Shown piece by piece: positions 1-5,078 of a stretch of DNA of 5,754 nucleotides (its first letter is position 1; each line of letters starts with the position of its first letter). The translations under genes were made by a program, and so were the position numbers. This DNA comes from Gammaproteobacteria bacterium (lineage in GTDB: Bacteria > Pseudomonadota > Gammaproteobacteria > Thiomicrospirales > Thiomicrospiraceae), in the NCBI GenBank assembly GCA_013153955.1, contig JAADDM010000176.1, forward strand, positions 1-5,754, read 5' to 3'. The notes under the pieces are model-generated. The model did no database searches and was not told the DNA's origin. It saw only the letters and a program-made list of their open reading frames with translations.

Positions 1-164
1 AGTTTGCTGGAATTATTCGTCCAGAGGATATTCAGCCTGATAATACGATTTCATCGGTTAAGGTTGCTGATATTCGTTTAGTTTATAAGGATGTGGGGAT
101 GTCTGGTGACAGTGCTAGGACTGGCGCGGGTACACGCTGGTTAACCAAATACTGGCCTCTATAG
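1..164 (+). CDS. flgH: FlgH, flagellar L-ring protein (3' end only)
   Basis: This is the C-terminal 53 residues of FlgH, read from base 3 to a TAG stop at 162-164; the start lies upstream of the window. The visible part contains GIIRPEDI, then NTISSVKVADIRLVYKDVG, and ends in WLTKYWPL. This matches the conserved end of the family (G-x-x-R-P-x-D-I, then N-T-I-S-S-x-x-V-A-D, then a closing W-L and aromatic residues). FlgH is an outer-membrane lipoprotein that polymerises into the L-ring, the bushing around the flagellar rod in the outer membrane, together with the periplasmic P-ring made by FlgI, encoded next. The signal peptide and lipobox cannot be seen here. The gene is followed by two hairpins and a 288-base gap, so it probably ends its own transcription unit. 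Identification rests on the C-terminal motif and the position before flgI. Confidence 0.93.
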   Translation, partial: FAGIIRPEDIQPDNTISSVKVADIRLVYKDVGMSGDSARTGAGTRWLTKYWPL

Positions 165-191
165 GGTCATATTGAATACATTATTTAAATT

Positions 192-217
192 TAAAACAAC
201 CAGGCCTGGTTGTTTTA
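192..217. terminator. Perfect 26-base palindrome after flgH, probable terminator
   Basis: The sequence is self-complementary from 192 to 217 with its centre between 204 and 205 (inner core AACCAGGCCTGGTT). An A-run at 193-196 pairs with a T-run at 213-216. As RNA it would fold into a stem of about 11 bp with a GGCC loop. It starts 27 bases after the flgH stop. The T-tract is short (TTTT, then ATTG), so on its own it would be a modest terminator. The symmetry means it could act on both strands, or bind a dimeric protein. Termination is the simplest reading given its position. Confidence 0.6.
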
Positions 218-241
218 TTGAAAAGTTTTTTCTGGTCTTTG

Positions 242-265
242 GGGTGAATTTCACCCTATTTTTTT
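242..265 (+). terminator. Rho-independent terminator downstream of flgH
   Basis: GGGTGAA at 242-248 pairs with TTCACCC at 250-256 around T249. Realistically this is a 5-bp GC-rich stem with a 5-base loop, followed at 257-265 by TATTTTTTT. A stem followed at once by a T-run is the classic intrinsic terminator layout on the + strand. It is the second hairpin in the flgH-flgI gap and gives a tandem termination region that separates flgH from flgI transcription. Confidence 0.72.
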
Positions 266-345
266 GTCTAAAATTTAGTTAGAAGTCTATTTGTCTTACA
301 GGCCTCGGCCGATTAATCATTTTCTTTAATGCTTAATGATCTGGC

Positions 346-362
346 TTGGCACGTCAAATGCT
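346..362 (+). promoter_or_regulatory. Sigma-54 (-24/-12) promoter for flgIJKL
   Basis: TTGGCACG at 346-353 followed by four bases and ATGCT at 358-362 matches the sigma-54 consensus (YTGGCACG-N4-TTGCW) at all but one of the conserved positions. The invariant GG (348-349) and GC (360-361) have the required ten-base spacing. Taking C361 as -12, transcription would start near 373, giving a leader of about 80 bases before flgI. Sigma-54 with an enhancer-binding activator (FlrC/FleR type) controls middle flagellar genes in many polarly flagellated gammaproteobacteria, so the motif fits its context. I could not identify the activator's binding sites; an imperfect inverted repeat (ATCATT at 316-321, AATGAT at 335-340) lies just upstream, but its role is unknown. 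Confidence 0.82.
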
Positions 363-372
363 CTATAGTTAT

Positions 373-452
373 TACCGCCAGAGTAGGCGTATAATAAAGA
401 TTATAAAAAACAAATACTTACCAGAATAAAGAAAACTCCAAGGGGAATTCAT
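373..452 (+). other. Predicted 5' leader of the flgIJKL mRNA
   Basis: This is the stretch between the predicted transcription start and the flgI ATG. It is A-rich and has no open frame of note. A small hairpin can form at the extreme 5' end: CGCC at 376-379 pairs with GGCG at 386-389 around AGAGTA, extendable with a bulged C to TA at 373-374 against TA at 390-391. The octamer AATAAAGA occurs at 393-400 and 425-432. The flgI Shine-Dalgarno sequence AAGGGG is at 440-445. The extent depends entirely on the predicted start site. Confidence 0.45.
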
Positions 453-1553
453 ATGTTAATGCGAAAAGTTGTCATATTTTTGACGATGTTAATGGTTTGG
501 AGCAGTTATAGCTACGCTGAGCGCATTAAGGATATTGCAAATGTAGGTGGTGTGCGTTCTAACCACTTGATTGGCTACGGGCTAGTGGTGGGCTTAACCG
601 GATCTGGTGATAAAACGCCTTTTGCAGAGCAGAGCTTGCTGAGTATGTTGAATAAATTTGGGATTCATATGCCTGCTGGCGTTAAAACAAATGCAAAGAA
701 TATAGCCGCAGTTGCTGTGCATGCCGAGCTACCTGCATTTGCTAAACCTGGTCAAAAAATTGATATTACCGTCTCGTCTCTTGGTAATGCAAAGAGTTTA
801 CGGGGAGGTTCTCTGATATTAACGCCTTTAAAAGGGGTCGATGGCAATGTATACGCTTTGGCGCAAGGTAATTTGGTCGTCGGTGGGCTAGATGCAAGTG
901 GTGCAGATGGATCAAGAATTACGATTAATGTCCCCAGTGTTGGTCGTATTCCTGATGGCGCAATGGTTGAACGTACTGTTAATACAGGGTTTGAATTAGG
1001 TAATACGATTAGCCTTAATTTAAAGCGTTCAGATTTTACAACCGCAAATAATTTGGTGACGGCAATTAATGATTTATTGGGAGAAGGAACAGCGAGTGCT
1101 GTGGATGCCAATACCGTCGAGGTAATGGCACCTAGAATCCCCAATCAAAGAGTCTCTTTTTTATCTGTGCTTGAGAATATTGAAGTTGTACCTGGTGAGA
1201 GTTCAGCAAGAGTGATTGTTAACTCTAGAACGGGTACGGTTGTGATCGGGCAGCATGTTCGTGTTAGCCCTGCTGCCGTGACTCATGGTGGTTTAACGGT
1301 CAAAATCACAGAGCAGGTAGATGTATCACAAGGCAACCCTTTTGCTGGTGGGGATACCGCCGTTACACCTGATAGCTTAATCAGTGTTGAAGAGATTGGC
1401 AGTGGTCATATGTTTAAGTTTCCTAAAGGCGTCTCTTTAGATGATATTGTTCAAGCTGTTAATAAGGTAGGAGCGGCACCAGGAGATCTAGTAGCCATTT
1501 TAGAGGCGCTTAAGCAGTCTGGCGCACTTAAAGCAGATTTAATGATTATTTAG
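453..1553 (+). CDS. flgI: FlgI, flagellar P-ring protein precursor
   Basis: FlgI is exported by Sec to the periplasm, where it assembles into the P-ring around the distal rod in the peptidoglycan layer and, with the FlgH L-ring, lets the rod turn. The protein has 366 residues, normal for the family. Residues 1-22 are a signal peptide: basic M-L-M-R-K, a hydrophobic core, and a likely cut after S-Y-A. The mature protein begins ERIKDIANVGGVRSNHLIGY and continues to GLVVGLTGSGD, the family's hallmark N-terminus. The C-terminus (LVAILEALKQSGALKADLMII) is equally typical. There is no cysteine, so the disulfide bond described for enterobacterial FlgI cannot form. The ATG at 453 is preferred over the one at 459 because AAGGGG at 440-445 lies seven bases upstream. 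It is the first gene of the predicted flgIJKL unit, behind a sigma-54-like promoter. Family assignment is secure. Confidence 0.98.
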   Translation: MLMRKVVIFLTMLMVWSSYSYAERIKDIANVGGVRSNHLIGYGLVVGLTGSGDKTPFAEQSLLSMLNKFGIHMPAGVKTNAKNIAAVAVHAELPAFAKPGQKIDITVSSLGNAKSLRGGSLILTPLKGVDGNVYALAQGNLVVGGLDASGADGSRITINVPSVGRIPDGAMVERTVNTGFELGNTISLNLKRSDFTTANNLVTAINDLLGEGTASAVDANTVEVMAPRIPNQRVSFLSVLENIEVVPGESSARVIVNSRTGTVVIGQHVRVSPAAVTHGGLTVKITEQVDVSQGNPFAGGDTAVTPDSLISVEEIGSGHMFKFPKGVSLDDIVQAVNKVGAAPGDLVAILEALKQSGALKADLMII

Positions 1554-1568
1554 TGGAAAGGATATAGA

Positions 1569-2057
1569 ATGGAAGTTTCAGGCCTTAATAAATTACAGTC
1601 TAGCTTGCAGCCACACCAAAGCTCAATGGTTCAAGCACATCATAACTATGCTGATATAAATGCATTAAATGATTTGAAAAAAACTGCTAGAGAAGATCAA
1701 GAGGCTGCTTTAAGGCCTGTTGCAGAGCAGTTTGAAGCTATTTTTGTACAACAGATTTTAAAAGAGTCTCGAAAAGTCAGTTTTGATGATGGCTGGCTAG
1801 ATGGTAATCAGGGCGACTTTTATAAAGATTGGTCTGATAAACAGCTCTCTTTGACATTATCTTCTAAAGGAACGCTAGGGTTTGCCGATAACTTAGTTAA
1901 GCAGCTCCTCCCAAGTATTTCAAATACAGCAAAAGTCCCTAGTTCAAAGGATTCTGCTGTAGAGGGTAGTGAGGCTTTAGAGGTGAATGGGGCGAATAAA
2001 GCATCTATTCAGTCAACAGAACAAGCGCTCTCTCTACGTGCTTTCACACAAAAATAA
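1569..2057 (+). CDS. flgJ: FlgJ, rod-binding protein, single-domain form without muramidase
   Basis: FlgJ is the cap under which the flagellar rod polymerises in the periplasm. In enterobacteria and many other beta- and gammaproteobacteria it is a protein of about 300 residues with an N-terminal rod-binding domain and a C-terminal peptidoglycan hydrolase domain. This protein has only 162 residues. Residues about 46-113 are the rod-binding domain: ALRPVAEQFEAIFVQQILKE, then a D-G-W-x-D-G segment, then DFYKDWSDKQLSLTLSSKGT and GFADNLVKQL. Residues 114-162 are a Ser/Ala-rich tail with no sign of a glucosaminidase fold. The gene ends in a clean TAA 40 bases before flgK, with no remnant of a lost second half there, so it looks like a natural short form rather than a fresh truncation. 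GGAAAGGA at 1555-1562 is the ribosome site, and the gap from flgI is 15 bases. Hydrolysis of the wall must then come from another protein (inference). Confidence 0.93.
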   Translation: MEVSGLNKLQSSLQPHQSSMVQAHHNYADINALNDLKKTAREDQEAALRPVAEQFEAIFVQQILKESRKVSFDDGWLDGNQGDFYKDWSDKQLSLTLSSKGTLGFADNLVKQLLPSISNTAKVPSSKDSAVEGSEALEVNGANKASIQSTEQALSLRAFTQK

Positions 2058-2069
2058 AGACCCCCTAAA

Positions 2070-2085
2070 TATTCTGATTAGAATA
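2070..2085 (+). other. Small AU hairpin ahead of the flgK ribosome site
   Basis: TATTCT at 2070-2075 and AGAATA at 2080-2085 form a 6-bp stem with a GATT loop in the 40-base flgJ-flgK gap. It ends on the first base of the flgK Shine-Dalgarno sequence AAGGA (2085-2089). The stem is nearly all A-U and weak, and no T-run follows, so it is not a terminator. It could slightly tune flgK translation, or be chance. Confidence 0.25.
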
Positions 2086-2097
2086 AGGAATTAAATT

Positions 2098-3951
2098 ATG
2101 GCTGACATGCTAAATATTGCTTCGCTCTCGCTGAATACTTATCAAAAAGCGCTAGAGGTGACAAGTCATAACATTGCCAATGCCTCGACAGAAGGCTATA
2201 ACCGACAGCAAATTATTATTGAGAGCAGTGCGCCAGGAATTAGCGGAAGTGCTTATCAAGGTAGTGGGGCAAGTGTGGGGGGCATTGAGCGTGTCTATTC
2301 AGAGTATATGCAAACCCAGATGTATTCTAGTCAGTCCATGAAAAACCGTTATGAAACGCAAGAGAGTCTTGCGACTCAGGTTGAGGGGATTGTTGCGAGT
2401 AATGATGAGGGGGTACAAGAGTTTATGGGGCGATATTATGACTCCCTTCAGTCACTATCCAATAATCCAACCTCTCCAACCAGTCGCCAACTCGTACTTC
2501 AAGAGGCTGAAAATTTAGAGAGTCATCTTGGAAATCTAAGCTCAGTACTCGGCGATATCAGTGATCAAACAAACAGCCAAATCTCTGATGTGGTCACGGA
2601 AGTTAACAGCCGTTTAGTTTCTATTCAAGAGATGAACACAGAAATAGATCATGTTTTAAAGAATACAGGTAATCAACCGAATGATCTAATGGATAAGCGA
2701 GATCAGGCCATTCTTGAAGTGAGTGGTTATATGGATATAAAAGCGTATTACCATGAAAATGGCAGTGTTGATCTTTATACTGCAGGCGGCAGAGTCCCGT
2801 TATTATCCAGTAACACTTTAATGCAATTAGAGGCCAGTAATAGCGCCTACCAAGCGGAAAATAGAACAGAAGTATTTGTTTATATAGGCGATCAAAAGCA
2901 GGTTATCAGCGACAAAATTGTTGGTGGAGAGTTGGGGGGTCTTTTAGATTTTAGAGATAATATGCTTGGTCAAGCCCAGAATGATTTAGGCGTTACATTA
3001 AACGGCATGGTCTCTTCGATGAACTGGCAGAGTTACCAAGGTTACGATACAAATGGTAATGCAGGTGGAAATGTATTTACTCCATTGAATATGACGGCAA
3101 TGGATAACGTTGAAAATACTGGGCCAATCTCAGGCTTAGACATTAAAGTCAGTTTTAACCCGAATGCAGGTGTTTCTGAACCGCCTTATGATGGGGCAAC
3201 TGCGTTAAGCAGTCAGCCGGCTACTTATGGTGATAAGCTGACTTATTTAGAGAAAGCAAATACTGAGATTGGTCAGTTTGAAGCACGCGAGTATGAGCTA
3301 TTCTATAATCAAGCGACAGACGCGTTTGATTTTTTCGACTACCAAACTAAGCAGCCAGTAGTTGATGGCACAGGGGCTCCTATTGCGGTGGCGAGAGGTA
3401 CTGCCACAAATGTTGAAGGTATGTACTTCGACTTTACGACAGTGGTTGCGGTACCAGATGATGGAGACTCCTTTCTTGTTAAGCCTCATCAACAGATACT
3501 GGAAAGCTTTACTGCAGAAATGAATGATATCGAAAAAATTGCAACGCGAGGTCAAAGCCCTGTTGATGCGAATAATGATGGTTCAATTAATGATGAAATG
3601 CCAGCAGCAGCAGGGGATGGTGACAATGTAAACGTGGTCAATATGGCTTCCTTGCAGTCAGCCAAAATGCTTTTTGCAGATTCATCAGGTAAGGCAACTG
3701 AAAGCATACTGGGTGGTTATTCAAAAATGGCCGTTGATGTGGGTATGTATGTAAGAGGGACCGATATTCAATTGACAGCTCAAACCAGTGTATTCGATGT
3801 GATGGTGGCGCAACGCTCCTCTTATTCGGGCGTGAGTTTAGATGAAGAGGCTGCTAATTTAGTCAAATACCAGCAAGCTTATCAGGCATCTGCACAGATT
3901 ATATCAACGGTTCAAGAGCTTTTTAGAACCTTATTAGACATCTCACGATAG
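2098..3951 (+). CDS. flgK: FlgK, flagellar hook-filament junction protein 1 (HAP1)
   Basis: FlgK is exported through the flagellar type III apparatus and forms the first ring of the junction between hook and filament. The protein has 617 residues, within the broad family range. The N-terminal rod/hook motif is clear: LNIASLSLNTYQKALEVTSH followed by NIANASTEGYNRQ (residues 5-38), and there is no Sec signal. The core has LSNNPTSPTSRQLVLQEAENL, DLMDKRDQ and GGELGGLLDFRD (about 276-287), then QGYDTNGNAGGNVF (314-327). GDSFLVKP (456-463) is the usual end of the variable outer domain. An acidic D-x-N-x-D-G loop sits at 490-495. The C-terminal motif SGVSLDEEAANLVKYQQAYQ (577-596) followed by LFRTLLDISR closes the protein. 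There are no cysteines. AAGGA at 2085-2089 lies eight bases before the ATG. flgL follows after 22 bases. Confidence 0.97.
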   Translation: MADMLNIASLSLNTYQKALEVTSHNIANASTEGYNRQQIIIESSAPGISGSAYQGSGASVGGIERVYSEYMQTQMYSSQSMKNRYETQESLATQVEGIVASNDEGVQEFMGRYYDSLQSLSNNPTSPTSRQLVLQEAENLESHLGNLSSVLGDISDQTNSQISDVVTEVNSRLVSIQEMNTEIDHVLKNTGNQPNDLMDKRDQAILEVSGYMDIKAYYHENGSVDLYTAGGRVPLLSSNTLMQLEASNSAYQAENRTEVFVYIGDQKQVISDKIVGGELGGLLDFRDNMLGQAQNDLGVTLNGMVSSMNWQSYQGYDTNGNAGGNVFTPLNMTAMDNVENTGPISGLDIKVSFNPNAGVSEPPYDGATALSSQPATYGDKLTYLEKANTEIGQFEAREYELFYNQATDAFDFFDYQTKQPVVDGTGAPIAVARGTATNVEGMYFDFTTVVAVPDDGDSFLVKPHQQILESFTAEMNDIEKIATRGQSPVDANNDGSINDEMPAAAGDGDNVNVVNMASLQSAKMLFADSSGKATESILGGYSKMAVDVGMYVRGTDIQLTAQTSVFDVMVAQRSSYSGVSLDEEAANLVKYQQAYQASAQIISTVQELFRTLLDISR

Positions 3952-3973
3952 TCAGCTTAAGAGAGGCATTTAG

Positions 3974-5002
3974 ATGAGAGTTTCTACCAGTTTATTTCAT
4001 AGTATGGGCTTACAGTCGATTCAAAAGCATCAAGAAGATGTTTTAGATTTGCAAGTAAAATTAAGTACGGGTAAGCGAGTGAATGCTCCAGGCGACGATC
4101 CTGTGGCATTGAATCAAATTCACTCTCTTAATCGAACGATGACAACGATTGATCAGTTTGCTAAAAATGGTGAGTATGCAAAGTCACAGTTGACTCAAGA
4201 AGAGACCTCTCTTTCTGACTCGATTACTCAGCTTCAAAGAGCTAGGGAGCTTGCGGTACAAATGTCGAGTGGAACCTATGGGCCGACTGATAGACAGGCT
4301 GCCGCGGCAGAAGTTGACCAGATTATTCAACAGACAAAAAATATGATGAACTATCGTAATTCGGAAGGTGAGCTCATGTTTGCGGGGAGTGCTGCACTGG
4401 CAGAGCAAGCTTTTGTCGAGGACGTAAACAATCCCGGCTACTACGCCTATATAGGTAGTACCAATGCGGTTGGGCAGTTTGAGTCAGATGGCGTAACCCC
4501 TGTTTATGAGCCTTTAGCTGGTTATGGTGCACGTTTTATTCAAGTAGGCTTTGATGCGGATAATAAACTGTCGGCCGATGATAAAGGTGACTCTAGCCGA
4601 ATTCGACTGTCTGATAATGGCGCGGATGTATTTAATATTACAACAACCACGGTTTTTACAGGAACTCCTGACCAGAATGTTTTGAATGTATTAGTTGAGT
4701 TAAAAAACTCTCTGCAATCGGGTGCTGCACCAGCTGCTGGTGTTTTGGATGATTTAAAAGCGGGAATTGATCAGTTGTCCAAAGTGCGAGCAGATATAGG
4801 GGGGCGTCAAAACAGAATTGAAGCTCAGTATGATGCTGGAGAGTCTTTTAAGATTGCACTTGAAGAGCGAAGAATGGGCTTGGAAGATATGGATATTGTG
4901 AAAGGGGTAACAGACTTGACTCAGAGCCAAAATGCCTTACAGCTGGCTCAGCAAGTTTTTAGCCGAGTTCAATCAATGTCCCTTTTTGATTACCTTAGAT
5001 AG
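3974..5002 (+). CDS. flgL: FlgL, flagellar hook-filament junction protein 3 (HAP3)
   Basis: FlgL is the second junction protein. It sits on the FlgK ring, and flagellin polymerises on it after type III export. The protein has 342 residues, typical of the family. The flagellin-like N-terminus MRVSTSLFHSMGLQSIQKHQ leads to LSTGKRVNAPGDDPVA (30-45), the diagnostic FlgL/flagellin motif. A helical stretch follows with ARELAVQMSSGTY and then NSEGELMFAGS (129-139), the usual entry to the variable domain. GDSSRIRLSDNGADVF marks the return to the core. The C-terminal helix contains TDLTQSQNALQLAQQVFSRV and ends LSLFDYLR-like as MSLFDYLR. There are no cysteines. GAGAGG at 3961-3966 lies seven bases before the ATG, and flgK ends 22 bases upstream, so the two are co-transcribed and probably made in similar amounts. 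A strong terminator lies about 50 bases after the stop. Confidence 0.97.
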   Translation: MRVSTSLFHSMGLQSIQKHQEDVLDLQVKLSTGKRVNAPGDDPVALNQIHSLNRTMTTIDQFAKNGEYAKSQLTQEETSLSDSITQLQRARELAVQMSSGTYGPTDRQAAAAEVDQIIQQTKNMMNYRNSEGELMFAGSAALAEQAFVEDVNNPGYYAYIGSTNAVGQFESDGVTPVYEPLAGYGARFIQVGFDADNKLSADDKGDSSRIRLSDNGADVFNITTTTVFTGTPDQNVLNVLVELKNSLQSGAAPAAGVLDDLKAGIDQLSKVRADIGGRQNRIEAQYDAGESFKIALEERRMGLEDMDIVKGVTDLTQSQNALQLAQQVFSRVQSMSLFDYLR

Positions 5003-5033
5003 CTTTATTATGTTGATTTAGGTCTTGTGAAAA

Positions 5034-5051
5034 CTTGGCCTTGCTCTTGCT
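5034..5051 (+). promoter_or_regulatory. Candidate sigma-54 promoter for the gene downstream of flgL
   Basis: TTGGC at 5035-5039 and TTGCT at 5047-5051 form a -24/-12 pair, with GG (5037-5038) and GC (5049-5050) exactly ten bases apart. The -12 half is a full consensus match. The -24 half has C-T where A-C is preferred. With C5050 as -12, transcription would start near 5062, in the loop of the flgL terminator and 17 bases before the GTG of the next gene. The match is less complete than the one before flgI, but its spacing and position are good. Confidence 0.55.
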
Positions 5052-5052
5052 G

Positions 5053-5078
5053 AAAGCCTCCTAACTGGAGGCTTTTTT
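5053..5078 (+). terminator. Strong intrinsic terminator after flgL
   Basis: AAAGCCTCC at 5053-5061 pairs perfectly with GGAGGCTTT at 5067-5075 across the loop TAACT, and a run of six T at 5073-5078 follows. A 9-bp stem with a GC-rich core and T-tract is a textbook Rho-independent terminator that would end the flgIJKL transcript. Its 3' arm contains GGAGG at 5067-5071, which is also the best Shine-Dalgarno sequence for the GTG at 5079. Confidence 0.92.

Noticed and set aside
308..315. GCCGATTA resembling the flagellar sigma-28 -10 box GCCGATAA
   Set aside because: Seven of eight bases match, but the expected -35 position (289-296, ATTTGTCT) does not resemble TAAAGTTT.
390..395. Perfect TATAAT that could be a sigma-70 -10 box before flgI
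   Set aside because: No acceptable -35 hexamer lies 16-18 bases upstream (the sequence there is around AGTTAT), and there is no TG extension. The region is A/T-rich, so a chance match is likely. The -24/-12 promoter is better supported.
393..432. AATAAAGA occurring twice (393-400, 425-432) as a possible regulatory repeat
   Set aside because: The octamer is A/T-rich and lies in an A-rich leader, so two copies are not surprising.
459..461. Second in-frame ATG of flgI as the start
   Set aside because: It would place AAGGGG 13 bases away instead of seven. The signal peptide would still work from either start, so spacing decides for 453.
752..1144. Minus-strand open frame of 130 codons opposite flgI
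   Set aside because: It lies wholly antisense to a securely identified gene, has no plausible ribosome site that I can see, and its translation resembles no known protein. It is a shadow of the flgI codon pattern.
3298..3555. Minus-strand open frame of 85 codons opposite flgK
   Set aside because: It is antisense to a conserved gene and shows no recognisable motif. Its cysteine- and arginine-rich composition is unlike the real genes here.
4184..4408. Minus-strand open frame of 74 codons opposite flgL
   Set aside because: It is antisense to flgL, short, and without motif or context.
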